Shown piece after piece: positions 46,312 to 55,300 of a stretch of 64,000 nt of DNA. The DNA is from Planctomycetota bacterium (GTDB lineage Bacteria; Planctomycetota; PLA2; JAEUHO01). Position 1 is the first letter of the stretch. Every line of letters starts with the position of its first letter. The position numbers were made by a program, and so were the translations under genes. The stretch covers positions 62,001 to 126,000 of the forward strand of contig JADZCA010000006.1 of the NCBI GenBank assembly GCA_020851795.1, written 5' to 3'. The notes below the pieces were generated by a model. That model had not been told where the DNA came from. It saw only the letters and a list, made by a program, of their open reading frames with translations, and did no database searches.

Positions 46312-46336
46312 CGCCGCCGCGTCGCGCGGCGGCGCC
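46312..46336 (-). terminator. Strong hairpin between recR and rpoN
   Basis: A perfect 11-base stem (GCGCCGCCGCG with CGCGGCGGCGC) with a three-base loop lies 72 bases after the recR stop and about 90 bases before the rpoN start. No T-run follows, so termination would be partial or factor-dependent. It could set the boundary between the dnaX-ybaB-recR and rpoN operons. Confidence 0.45.
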
Positions 46337-46407
46337 GCGCGAGGCCCGGGCCGGCGCGAGGCCACCGCGCCGTCCTCGTCGCCGCGGGGCCCCGGCCCGC
46401 GCGCGCG

Positions 46408-47001
46408 TCAACGCCGGTGGTCGAGCGCCTCGGCGAGCACGGTCTTCGAGAGGTACTCGAGCGAGCCGCCCGCGGGCACGCCGCGCGCGAGCCGCGACAC
46501 CTTGACGCCCGTGGGCGCGAGCGCCTTCTCGACGTGCAGCGCCGTCCCGTCGCCCTCGAGGTCGGGGTTGGTCGCGAGCACGACCTCGCGCACGCCCTCG
46601 GTCGCCCGCGCGACGAGCGCGTCGAGCGCGAGGTCGTCGGGCCCGACGCCCTCGATCGGGCTCACGCGCCCGCCGAGCACGTGGTAGCGCCCCTTCCACG
46701 CGCCGCTGTCCTCGACGGCCTTGAGGTCGCGCGCGGTCTCGACGACGAGCACCAGCGCCGGATCGCGCGCGGGGTCGGCGCAGATCGGGCACGGGTCGCT
46801 CTCGGCGGGCGCGCGGCACACCGAGCACGGGCGGATCTTCTCGCGCGCCTCGCGGATCGCGTCCGCGATCGAGAGCGCCTCGGCTTGGGGCGCCCGCACG
46901 AGGTGGTGCGCGAGGCGCTCCGCGGTGCGCCGGCCGACGCCGGGCAACGTCGAGAGGCGCTCGACGAGGTGCTCGAGGCTCTTGGGCAGCGCGTCGGCCA
47001 T
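46408..47001 (-). CDS. recR: Recombination mediator RecR
   Basis: The predicted protein has 197 residues, the normal size. The helix-hairpin-helix is LPGVGRRTAERLAHHLV, the zinc motif CSVCRAPAESDPCPIC has its four cysteines at 59, 62, 71 and 74, and the Toprim region has LVVETARDLKAVEDSG and ATNPDLEGDGTALHVEKAL. The end GGSLEYLSKTVLAEALDHRR is typical. It loads RecA with RecF/RecO at gaps. It starts two bases after the ybaB stop in the conserved dnaX-ybaB-recR order. Confidence 0.97.
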   Translation of the reverse strand: MADALPKSLEHLVERLSTLPGVGRRTAERLAHHLVRAPQAEALSIADAIREAREKIRPCSVCRAPAESDPCPICADPARDPALVLVVETARDLKAVEDSGAWKGRYHVLGGRVSPIEGVGPDDLALDALVARATEGVREVVLATNPDLEGDGTALHVEKALAPTGVKVSRLARGVPAGGSLEYLSKTVLAEALDHRR

Positions 47002-47003
47002 CG

Positions 47004-47375
47004 TCAGCGCAGCAGGTCGGCGAGGCCGGGCGGGATCGGGAGCCCGCCGGTCATCGCCCCCATGACGCCCGCCATCGACGTGCGCTCGAGCTCGGCCGCC
47101 CGACGGCGCGCGTCGCGCACGGCCGCGACGACGAGGTCCTCGACGAGGCTCGCCTCCTCCTTCGCGAGCAGGCCCGGCTCGAAGCGCACCGACACCAGCT
47201 CGCCCGTGCCGTCGCAGGTCGCGACGACCATCCCGCCGCCCGCACGGCCCTCGACGCGCTTCTCGCGCAGCGCGGCGCGCGCGCGCTCGACGTCCTCGCG
47301 CGCCTTCTTCGCGCCGGCGAGGAGCGAGGAGAGGTCGGGCAGGCCGCCCGGGAATCCGCCGGTCGGACCGGTCAT
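47004..47375 (-). CDS. ybaB: YbaB/EbfC family nucleoid-associated protein
   Basis: The predicted protein has 123 residues. The N-terminal helix (LLAGAKKAREDVERARAALREKRVEG), the central sheet (GGGMVVATCDGTGELVSVRFEPGLL) and the C-terminal helix (LVEDLVVAAVRDARRRAAEL) match the EbfC fold. A glycine-rich end replaces the usual short tail. EbfC proteins are small DNA-binding dimers of unclear role. The start overlaps the dnaX stop as ATGA, and recR follows, so the order dnaX-ybaB-recR is complete. Confidence 0.93.
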   Translation of the reverse strand: MTGPTGGFPGGLPDLSSLLAGAKKAREDVERARAALREKRVEGRAGGGMVVATCDGTGELVSVRFEPGLLAKEEASLVEDLVVAAVRDARRRAAELERTSMAGVMGAMTGGLPIPPGLADLLR

Positions 47376-49267
47376 GCGTGGGGCTCCCCGCGGCCGCCGT
47401 CGGCGGCCGGCTCGTGGCGGTGCACGGCGAGCAGGCGCGCACCGAACGCGTCCATCACCGTCTTGACCGTGGCGTTGCGCGTCACGTCCTCCCCCCCACC
47501 CTCGGCGCGCGGCGCGGCGGACGGGGCCGAGGGCGCGGGTCCCGGGGCGCCCGCACGTGGCGGGGGCGACGTCGGGGCGGGCGCGGGCCCGGCGCCGGGC
47601 GTCGTCGCCCCGCGCGCGGCCGCGCCGCCCTCTTCGGCGACCGTGGGCCGCAGCGCGACGCCGAGCGCCGCCTGCGTCGCGGCGCGGAACGCGTCCACCG
47701 CGGCGCGGTCGCGGAACATCTGGCGGGCGTACGTCTCGGTCGGCGGCAGCGCGAGCAGGAACGCGTCGCCCTCGACGCCCACCGGCCGCGCGCGAGAGAG
47801 CGCGGTGGCCAGCCGACGGTCCTTCGTCGCGGCGGCGAGCACGTCCGCCCAGCGCGCGACCGCGTCCGCGGACGCGATCGCGCCGGCCGCCCCCGCCACC
47901 GCGTGCGCGGCGCACCCGGCGGCCTCGGAGGGCACCGACGCGCTCCCCGCGGCAGCCGCGGGGCCCGCCGTCGGCGCGGGCGGCGGTGCGGCGGGCGGCA
48001 CGAACGTGCGCGGCGGCGGGGCCGCGGGGCCCCCCGACGCGCCCGGAGGCGGCGCGCCCCCGCCGCCCGTGCGGACGAACGCGCGCGGGCCGGCGGTCGC
48101 GGGCGCCGGCGCGGTCGCGCCCGGGCTCGGCGCGGCCGTCGCCCCGGGCCCCGCGCCGCCCGCCTTGAGCGCCTCGACGAGCGCATCGAGGTCGCGCGCC
48201 GAGGGCAGCCGTGCGAGCTCGACGGCGGCGAGCTCGACGACGAGACGCCCGTCGGCGCCGTCGCGGAGGTGGCGCCGCTTCTCGAGCAGGACGTCGAGCG
48301 AGCGGGCCACGCGGGACAGCCCGAAGCGCCGCGCGCGGTCGTCGCCCTCCGCGGGCGCCTTGCCGGCGCGGGCGGCGCGCACGAGCAGCGCGCGCAGCTC
48401 CTCGACCCACTGGTCGAGCACGGTGTCGGGCTTGCCCCCCGCGTCGAGGCACGCCCCGGCCGCGTCGAGCGCGGCCGACGCGTCGCCCTCGAGCACCGCG
48501 TCGAGCACCGCGCGGACGCGCTCGGCGGGCGCGCGCCCCGAGACGGCGTCGAGGTCGGCGACGGTGACGCGGCCGTCGGTGGCGCACGAGAGGAGCTGCT
48601 CGAGCAGCGACTCGGCGTCGCGCAGGCCGCCGAGCGCGCCGGTGGCGATGCGCTCGCAGACGCCCTCGTCCACGGCGATGCCCTCGCGGTCGGCGAGCGC
48701 GCGCAGCCGCTCGGCCATCCGGCCCTCGTCGATGCGGCGGAACTCGAGCCGCTGCACGCGCGAGAGGAAGGTCTCGGGGAGCTTGTGGGCCTCGGTGGTG
48801 CAGAAGAGGAACTTCGCCTGCGGCGGCGGCTCCTCGAGGGTCTTCAGGAACGCGTTGAACGCCGGCAGCGAGAGCATGTGGACCTCGTCCACGATCCACA
48901 CGCGGAAGCGGCTCCGCGCGGGCCGGTACCCGACGCTGTCGCGCAGGGCGCGGACGTCGTCCACGCCGTTGTTGCTCGCGGCGTCCATCTCGACGACGTC
49001 GAGGTCGCTGCCGGTGGTGACGCCGACGCAGGAGTCGCAGGTGCCGCAGGGGTCGGGGGTGGGGCCCCGCTCGCAGTTGAGCGCCTTGGCGAAGATGCGG
49101 GCGGTCGTCGTCTTGCCCGTGCCGCGGGGCCCGACGAAGAGGTAGGCGTGGCCGATGCGCCCCGACGTGATCGCGTTGGAGAGCGTCTGGGCGACGTGCT
49201 CCTGCCCGACGAGGTCGGCGAAGCGCTGGGGGCGGTACTTGCGGGAGAGGACGAGGTGGGCGGCCAC
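47372..49267 (-). CDS. dnaX: DNA polymerase III subunit gamma/tau
   Basis: The predicted protein has 631 residues from a GTG start giving AAHLVLSRKYRPQRFADLVGQEH. Walker A is GPRGTGKT at 46-53, the zinc module uses cysteines 65, 74, 77 and 80, Walker B is VWIVDEVHMLS, and the sensor region LEFRRIDEGRMAERL follows. After the three clamp-loader domains comes a Pro/Ala-rich linker (about residues 365-470) and a tau-like C-terminal region. The protein loads the sliding clamp. No frameshift site for making a short gamma form was recognised, but the linker is GC-rich and was not fully examined. Confidence 0.95.
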   Translation of the reverse strand: MAAHLVLSRKYRPQRFADLVGQEHVAQTLSNAITSGRIGHAYLFVGPRGTGKTTTARIFAKALNCERGPTPDPCGTCDSCVGVTTGSDLDVVEMDAASNNGVDDVRALRDSVGYRPARSRFRVWIVDEVHMLSLPAFNAFLKTLEEPPPQAKFLFCTTEAHKLPETFLSRVQRLEFRRIDEGRMAERLRALADREGIAVDEGVCERIATGALGGLRDAESLLEQLLSCATDGRVTVADLDAVSGRAPAERVRAVLDAVLEGDASAALDAAGACLDAGGKPDTVLDQWVEELRALLVRAARAGKAPAEGDDRARRFGLSRVARSLDVLLEKRRHLRDGADGRLVVELAAVELARLPSARDLDALVEALKAGGAGPGATAAPSPGATAPAPATAGPRAFVRTGGGGAPPPGASGGPAAPPPRTFVPPAAPPPAPTAGPAAAAGSASVPSEAAGCAAHAVAGAAGAIASADAVARWADVLAAATKDRRLATALSRARPVGVEGDAFLLALPPTETYARQMFRDRAAVDAFRAATQAALGVALRPTVAEEGGAAARGATTPGAGPAPAPTSPPPRAGAPGPAPSAPSAAPRAEGGGEDVTRNATVKTVMDAFGARLLAVHRHEPAADGGRGEPHA

Positions 49268-49626
49268 GGCCCGGCCGAGTCTACCGGTGCCACGGGACGC
49301 CCCGCGGATTCGCCGGCGAGGGGCGTGCGACCGGGCCGGCGGCGCGACGGCGAATCCGCTGCGACGACGGGCGCGCCTCGCCGCGGCGGTGCAGGGCGCG
49401 GAGAGGGAGGCGCTCGGCGGCGGCGACGCGGGACCGACCGGACGGAGAGAATAGGGCGGAGGGAAAGGACGGAGGGGAGGGGACGCGGACGTGCGCGGAC
49501 AGCGGAGCGGCCGACGCGGGGCCGCGGACGCCGATTCGCCGCCGGGGCCCGCACCGTGCCCGGCCCGACGACGCCGACCTGACCCCGTCGGATCGGATGG
49601 ACGCCGCCCCGGGCTCGGGGGCGACG
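49268..49626. other. Gene-free gap upstream of dnaX with inverted repeat
   Basis: No gene was found in these 359 bases between the transglutaminase-like gene and dnaX. It contains a 12-base perfect inverted repeat (49304-49315 and 49348-49359) and a purine-rich stretch around 49440-49490, and it is partly similar to the 5' end of the neighbouring transglutaminase-like gene (see the diverged repeat entry). The dnaX promoter should be here. Confidence 0.5.
49304..49460. repeat. Diverged repeat, copy A
   Basis: This copy begins with the inverted repeat GCGGATTCGCCG...CGGCGAATCCGC, whose arms are 32 bases apart. It continues through GCAGGGCGC to a 14-base identical block GGGACCGACCGGA followed by GGAG. 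The second copy at 50541-50690 has the same arm spacing and the same order of blocks. The copies are about two thirds similar by eye over the inverted-repeat part. Confidence 0.5.
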
Positions 49627-50727
49627 TCAGCGGAGGGGTTCGGCCTTCAGGGTGTCGGAGAGCAGCGCCGCGGCGGGGCCGCCCGGCGGCGCGGTGTCCA
49701 CGAAGCGCGACTGGAAGTCGGGCGGGCACGCGACGTAGGCGCGGCCGAGCGCGAACGGGCTCCCGTGGGCCCCGGGGTCGATCTCGACCCAGCCGAGGCG
49801 GGGCAGGCTCACCTCGGCCCACACGTGGCGGTTGCCGTCGTCGGCGCCGGGACCGGGCGGCTGGTTGAGGAGCGCGAAGCCGAGCACGCGCCGCGCCGGG
49901 ATCCCGGCCGCGCGACACATCGACAGGAAGAACGTCGCGCGGTGCCCGCAGTGGCCGCCGCCGCCGCGGCAGATCGCCGTGAGGTCGTCGGAGCCGTACG
50001 GGACGCCGGGCCGGTACGGCACGGTCTCGACGACGGCGCGGGAGAGGGCGACGAGCGCGTCGAGGACGTCGTCGGACTTCTTGCGCACGCGATCGACGAC
50101 TTCGCGCACCTTCGCGTTCGGCTCGGGCAGCGCCGCGAGCCCCGGGGTGACCTCGGTCGCGTGGGTCGCGAGCTCGGCCCACGAGACCTTGAGGCCCGCG
50201 GTGCGCAGCTCGCGGTCCACGGACGTCAGCTCGAAGGTCGAGACGAACGTGAGCTCGCCCGGCGCGGGTGCCTCGAGCTCCCACTTCCACGCGCGGCCGC
50301 CCTCGGTGCGCGTGGGCACCTCCTTCGCGCCCGCCGGCGCGAAGTCCACGGCGCCGACGTCGAGCGGCGCGGGGAGCCCCGGCCACGTGCGCGGGAGCGG
50401 GCGCGCGTGCCACAGGTGCAGGCCCGTGGTCCCCGCGGCCACGCGGACCCGCGTCGTGTGCGTCACGCGCACGCGCTGCGGCTTGCCGAGGTTGAACGCG
50501 CCGGTCGGCTCCGCGGCGGCGGGGTCGAGCGCCGCAACCATGAACGGAATCGCCGCGAGGAAGCCCGCGATCCGGCGAGCCGCCCGCCGGCGATTCCGTT
50601 CACCCGGCGGACGGGCCGTCGCGGACGGACGCAGGGCGCCAAGCCGGAGGCGCCCTGCCCCAGGACCGCGGGACCGACCGGATGGAGTGGCGGTGCGGAA
50701 CGGAACGGGAAGGGACGCGTGCTTCAA
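49627..50727 (-). CDS. Exported transglutaminase-like protein
   Basis: The predicted protein has 366 residues from a TTG start, which I consider uncertain. The catalytic triad of the transglutaminase/protease superfamily is complete: Cys260 in GHCGHRATFF, His301 in NRHVWAEV and Asp317 in WVEIDP. A signal-peptide-like segment (RNRRRAARRIAGFLAAIPFMVAA, then AAAEP) lies about 50 residues in, so the true start is likely nearer to it, although no ATG or GTG stands there. The TTG overlaps the stop of a broken CHAT gene as TTGA, matching the ATGA overlaps inside the CHAT array, so this gene probably belonged to that operon. It may act on peptides or crosslink proteins outside the cytoplasm. Confidence 0.72.
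   Translation of the reverse strand: MKHASLPVPFRTATPSGRSRGPGAGRLRLGALRPSATARPPGERNRRRAARRIAGFLAAIPFMVAALDPAAAEPTGAFNLGKPQRVRVTHTTRVRVAAGTTGLHLWHARPLPRTWPGLPAPLDVGAVDFAPAGAKEVPTRTEGGRAWKWELEAPAPGELTFVSTFELTSVDRELRTAGLKVSWAELATHATEVTPGLAALPEPNAKVREVVDRVRKKSDDVLDALVALSRAVVETVPYRPGVPYGSDDLTAICRGGGGHCGHRATFFLSMCRAAGIPARRVLGFALLNQPPGPGADDGNRHVWAEVSLPRLGWVEIDPGAHGSPFALGRAYVACPPDFQSRFVDTAPPGGPAAALLSDTLKAEPLR
50541..50690. repeat. Diverged repeat, copy B
   Basis: Arms TGAACGGAATCGCCG (50541-50555) and CGGCGATTCCGTTCA (50588-50602) are perfect inverted copies, 32 bases apart. They overlap the signal-peptide codons of the transglutaminase-like gene. Downstream blocks (GCAGGGCGCC, GCGGGACCGACCGGA) match copy A in order and spacing. 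This could be a small mobile or structured element, or a relic of a duplication of the gene's 5' end. Confidence 0.5.
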
Positions 50728-50945
50728 GACGGCAGCCCCCACGGGACCCGGGCCGCCCGATCATACGGGCGCCGCCACCTCTCCTGACTGCGTACGTGTC
50801 CCTGCACGATGCGCGCCCCCTCCGCCGTCGCCATGCCCTCGGGACCCGGGATCCGATTCCGGGACACGGAGGACGTCGTCTTCGGCGCAGCCGTGTGCGC
50901 ACCGCGAACGCGACGAGCAGCACGACGACGTCGGCGCGACGCGTC
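50724..50945 (-). pseudogene. C-terminal relic of a fifth CHAT protein gene
   Basis: Read on the minus strand, the last 41 codons plus stop (50724-50849) give PGPEGMATAEGARIV, then QGHVRSQERWRRPYDRAARV and WGLPS. This lines up residue for residue with the common CHAT C-terminus (GMGTAEALRAAQEHVRSQEK, then WKHPYYWAAWVLWGLPS). DNA similarity to the ends of the intact genes continues a little upstream (to about 50905) and then decays; 50881-50945 encodes a hydrophobic stretch in another frame. The catalytic part of the domain is missing. The stop overlaps the following transglutaminase-like gene as TTGA. Together with the N-terminal stump at 52.2-52.4 kb it brackets the ATPase gene. Confidence 0.82.
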
Positions 50946-51057
50946 GGGACGGCCTCGCAGCGGGCCGCACCGCGTGGGTGCCTACGCCCTCGCTCGCCGC
51001 CGCGGACGCGCTGGGCAGGTAGCGGCAATTCCAAACTCGTACTTTCATTCCTCCGTC

Positions 51058-52227
51058 ATGGCCTACGTCCGACGCCGCATCGAGGCCGCGCTGCGAAAGG
51101 CCGCCCGCGGGTTCCCGGCCCTCATCGTGACCGGCCCCCGCCGTTGTGGGAAGACGGAGGTGCTCCGTCACGCGTTCCCCGACGCGTCCGCGTTCCTCCT
51201 CGAGGACCCCGAGGTCCTCCGGCGGGTGCGCAGCGACCCGCGGCAGTTCCTCGACGGCGTGAAGACGCCCGTGATCCTCGACGAGATCCAGAACGCGCCC
51301 GAGCTCTTCGCCCACGTCCGCTCGCGCATCGACCTCGGGCGGCGCCGCCACGGCCCGTGGCTCTTCACGGGCTCGCGGGAGGCGGGGCTCATGCAGGGCG
51401 TGACCGAGTCGATGGCGGGGCGCGCGGCGGTCTTCTCGATGCTGCCCTTCGGCGTCGAGGAGTCGGCGCGCGTCGGATGGGTCCGCGGCGGGTTCCCCGA
51501 GGTGGTGCCGCGGCCCTCGCATGCCGACGCCTGGTTCTCGTCCTACGTGCAGACCTACCTCGAGCGCGACGTGCGGCAGGTCACGGCCGTCAAGGACCTC
51601 GCGCGTTTCCGCCACTTCCTCGCGCTGCTCGCGAGCCGCGCGGGCCAGACGCTGAACCGGTCCGACATCGCCGCGCCGCTCGGCGTCAGCGTGCCGACGA
51701 TCTCGTCGTGGCTCGGCGTGCTCGAGACCACCGGACAGATCCTGCTCCTGCCGCCGTTCTTCGAGAACGCCGGCAAGCGGCTCATGAAGTCCCCGAAGCT
51801 GCACTTCGTCGACGCGGGCCTGCTCACGCACCTGCTCGGGATCCGCTCCGAGCAGGCCCTCCTCGCGTCGCCGTTCGCCGGGCCGGTGTTCGAGGGGTTC
51901 GTCGCGAGCGAGATCGTGAAGGCGCAGGTCCACCGCGGCCGGCGGCGCGAGATCTACGGCTTCCGCGACGCGCACGGGCTCGAGGTGGATCTCGTCGTGC
52001 CGCTCGGCGGCCGCCGCCTCGCGCTCGTCGAGGCCAAGGCGACCCGCAGCCCCGACCCCCGCTCGCTCGGCCCGCTCTTCCGGGTGCGTGACGCGCGCCG
52101 CGGCTGGGACGTGCACGCGTTCCTCGTCTACCGCTGGCGCCCGCAGGACCCGCCGACGACCGCGCTCGCTCCCGGCGTCGAGGCGGTCGGAGTCCAGGCG
52201 TTGATCACGCGACTGTTCGACGACTGA
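51058..52227 (+). CDS. ATPase of the AAA_14/DUF4143 type with nuclease-like C-terminal domain
   Basis: The predicted protein has 389 residues. Walker A is GPRRCGKT at 26-33 and Walker B PVILDEIQN near 71-79; LFTGSREAGLM, SMLPFGVEES, GGFPE and SYVQTYLERDVRQ are typical of the family. A winged-helix-like part follows (LNRSDIAAPLGVSVPTISSWLGVLE), then the DUF4143 domain with VDLVVPLGGRRLALVEAKAT, whose D311, E325 and K327 fit a PD-(D/E)XK nuclease-like core. Families like this are often patchy and mobile. It reads opposite to all neighbours and lies between two stumps of a CHAT gene. The 40 bases before it are unusually A/T-rich, a likely promoter. No antitoxin-like partner is seen. Confidence 0.88.
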   Translation: MAYVRRRIEAALRKAARGFPALIVTGPRRCGKTEVLRHAFPDASAFLLEDPEVLRRVRSDPRQFLDGVKTPVILDEIQNAPELFAHVRSRIDLGRRRHGPWLFTGSREAGLMQGVTESMAGRAAVFSMLPFGVEESARVGWVRGGFPEVVPRPSHADAWFSSYVQTYLERDVRQVTAVKDLARFRHFLALLASRAGQTLNRSDIAAPLGVSVPTISSWLGVLETTGQILLLPPFFENAGKRLMKSPKLHFVDAGLLTHLLGIRSEQALLASPFAGPVFEGFVASEIVKAQVHRGRRREIYGFRDAHGLEVDLVVPLGGRRLALVEAKATRSPDPRSLGPLFRVRDARRGWDVHAFLVYRWRPQDPPTTALAPGVEAVGVQALITRLFDD

Positions 52228-52357
52228 CGCGGTCGCGGCCGCTCCGTCCGGCGCCGGGGACGGGGGGCGCGGCGGGCGGCGACGGCGGCGCGTCTTCGGC
52301 GCGCAGCGACGCCGCGAGCCCCCCGAGGAGCGCGACGGCGCGCGTGATTCGCGTCAC
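52205..52357 (-). pseudogene. N-terminal stump of the fifth CHAT protein gene
   Basis: A GTG overlapping the stop of the first intact CHAT gene (GTGA) opens a 50-residue frame: a signal peptide (TRITRAVALLGGLAASLRA), then EDAPPSPPAAPPVP. This matches the start of the third CHAT protein (signal peptide ending TARA, then EDAPPSPP). It then diverges into GRSGRDRVSRRTVA, which reads into the 3' end of the opposing ATPase gene, and stops. The conserved N-terminal module, TPRs and CHAT domain are missing. The start and coupling signals are intact, so a short exported peptide could still be made. Confidence 0.8.
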
Positions 52358-55300
52358 GAGGGCAACCCCCACAGCACCCACGCGGCCCAGTAGTACGGGT
52401 GCTTCCAGTTCTCCTGGCTGCGCACGTGCTCCTGCGCCTGTCGCAGCGCCTCCGCCGTCGGCAACCCCGGCTTGCCGTCCTTCGGGTTCCAGAGCTCGTA
52501 GAACTTCGTCATCAGCGCCGCCGTGGCGGCATCGTCCACCTTCCACAGGCTGCACAGCACCCGCGGGCTGCCGGCGAACATGAACGCGCGCGTCAGCCCG
52601 ACGATCCCCTCCCCCCTGACGACCTTCCCCTTGCCCGTCTCGCAGGCCGAGAGCACCACGAGGTCGGACGGCACCTTCATGCGGAACACGTCGAGGCAGG
52701 TCAGGAAGCCGTCGTCGTCGCCCGCGGCCGTGATCGCGAGCGAGGACAGCGCGGGCCGCTCGGTGTTGACCAGCCCGTGGCAGGCGAGGTGGACGGCGCG
52801 CCAACGCTTGCGTTCTGCAAGGGCCTTGCGCAGTCCCGCCTCCGTCGCATCGGCGCCGAGCAACGTCGTCGTGCCGACGGCCAACGCCTCGTCGCGCGTC
52901 GCGGGCAGGCGCACCAGCTTGCCCGCCGCCCCGCGGTGCACGGCGAGCGAGCGCTCGTCCACCTTCGTCTCGTAGTCCGGGTCGCCCAGCGCGAGGACCC
53001 CCTCCCCGCGCAAGCCATCCTCTTCGCGAAGAAATCGGTACGTCGTCCCCGAGGGCAGGTAGGCCACCGTCCGGTCGGGCATGAGCGCCGCGAACGGGAC
53101 GTAGGAGAGCGCCCCCGCCGGCGACACAAGCACGCGCTTCGTGCCGTCGCGGAGCGCGAGGGGCTTCACGACGAGGTCGGCGAGCGCACGGAGCGCCGCC
53201 GCGGGGTCGCTCGCGTCGTCGGAGAGTGCCTCGGCCGCCGCATCGGCCGCCGCGTCGATGGGCGCGCGGGGCCCCAGCGTCACGATGCGTGCGCCCTCCC
53301 GCTCCACGACGAGTGCGGCCGCCTCCTTCTCGAACAGCGCGTACAACACCAGCACGTCGCCTGCGTCGAGCGTCGCGCGGATCTCGTCGAGCGTCGCCGC
53401 CTCGGGGTAGACGAGCGCCGCCCCCGCCTTCGCCTCGCGCTGGATCCGCGAGACGACCGCGGCGACCTCGACCTGCGCCGCCTCGAGCTCGGCGCGCCGG
53501 GCCTTGGTCGCGGCGAGGTCGCCCCCGTCGAGCGCCTTGCGCAGCGCTGCGACGGCACGCGTCTCGGACGCGCGAGCCTTCGACTCCTCCGCTCGCAGGA
53601 ACTCGGGAACCGCCGCCGACCAGAGAACGTCCCGCGCCGACAAGCCTTCGAGCAGAGCCCCTGTCCGGCCGCTCTCGACGAAGTAGGAGAGCTCCGACGC
53701 GTCCTTCAACGCGACCGCTGCAGTGCCGCCGACGTCGTAGAGCCACGCAAGGGGGCCGCGCGCGCCAGCCCCTTCCTCGGCGGACAGCCCTTGCACACTC
53801 TGCGCCTGCGCACGCACGGCACGGCGCGCGAAGGCGAGTGCGCTCGCGAGGTCCCCGAGCGCGACGTGGACTACGCCGATGTGGCCCAGCGTCATGGCAG
53901 CTCCCGCCCTGTCACCCAGCGCCTCCGCCGACGTCAACGCACGCTCGAAGAGCGCCAGCGCCTTCGCGTGGTCCCCGAGCCGGCTGTAGACCACTCCGAG
54001 ATTGCCCAGCGTCCGGGCCGCTCCTGCCTGGTCCCCCATCGCCTCCTTCGCCGCCAGCGAACGCTCGTAGAAGAGCAGCGCTCTCGCGTAGTCCCCGAGC
54101 GAGCGATGGACGACGCCGATGTTGTTCAGCGTCCCGGCCGCCCCCGCCCTGTCTCCCAGCGCCTCTGAGGCCGCCAGCGCGCGTTCGTGGCACGACAGCG
54201 CCTTCGCGTAGTTCCCGAGCGCATGGTGCACGAGACCTAGGTTGTCGAGTGCATTGGCGGTGGTTTGCCGGTCCCCCAGCGCCTCGGCAGCCTCCAGCGC
54301 TCGCTCTTGGAACGACAGCGCCTTCGCGTAGTCCCCGAGTTTCCTGTAGACCACTCCGAGATTGCCCAGCGTTCGGGCCGCTCCCGCCTGGTCCGCAAGC
54401 GCTTCCTTCGCCGCCAGCGAGCGCTCGTAGAACAGCAGCGCTCTCGCGTAGTCACCGAGCCTGTAGTGGATGACGCCGATGGTGCCGAGCGACGCCGCGG
54501 CCCCCCTCCTGTCCCCCAGCGCTTCCTTCGCCGCCAGCGCGCGCTCTTCGAAGCGCAGCGCTTTCAAGTAGTCCCCGAGCGCCTGGTGGACGAGACCGAG
54601 GTTGCCCAGCGCGTCGGCCGCGGTCTGTCGGTCCCCCGACTCCTCCGAGACCGCCAGTGCTCGGGCGTGGATCGAAAGCGCCTTCGCGTAGTCACCGAGC
54701 GAGTAGAGGTCGATGCCGATGTTGACCATCGTCAGGGCCGCCCACGTCCTGTCCCCCCGACGCTCTTCGACTGCGAGGAACCGTTCCCACGCCCGCAGCG
54801 CGGAGGCCGGCGCCCCTCCGCGATCCGCAACCACCCCGGACTCGTTGAAGGCTGCGCGGGCCCGTAGGAGCCACCCGAGCTGTTCGGCGGCCTCGCCCAC
54901 GCCGAAGAAGGCGGCTGCAGCATCCTCGACCCGCACGAGCCCTGCGAGCGCGAGTCCACGTCCCATGCGCAGTCGAACACCGACGACATCCTCGATCGGA
55001 CCGGACTCGGCGGCGCCAAGCGTGTCGAGCGCTGGGGCAAACTCCCGCGCCGCGAGTGCCGCGTTCGCCCTCGCCAACCGCGCCCGCCGCTCCGCGTCGT
55101 CGGGCTTGCCCCGCCGCGACGCGACGTACTCGGGCAGTCTCTCGACGTCCACCCGCGGCGCCGCCTTCGCGAACGCGTCGGCGTCGTCGTGTCGGCCGCG
55201 GCGGATCAGCTCGTCGGCGACGAGCCACGGGTCAGGCTCGTCCCTGCTCGCGAGCGCCTTGAGCGCCGCGTCGTCCTTTGCGGCGAGCGCGGCGAGCACC

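Noticed and set aside
50761..52116. Minus-strand frame opposite the ATPase gene
   Set aside because: Shadow of the ATPase; only its end overlaps the CHAT relic, in a frame different from the one that matches CHAT proteins.
53900..54700. Regular 120-base periodicity resembling a CRISPR or satellite array
   Set aside because: The period is three times 40 codons and encodes TPR-like units in frame; spacers are not unique sequences.
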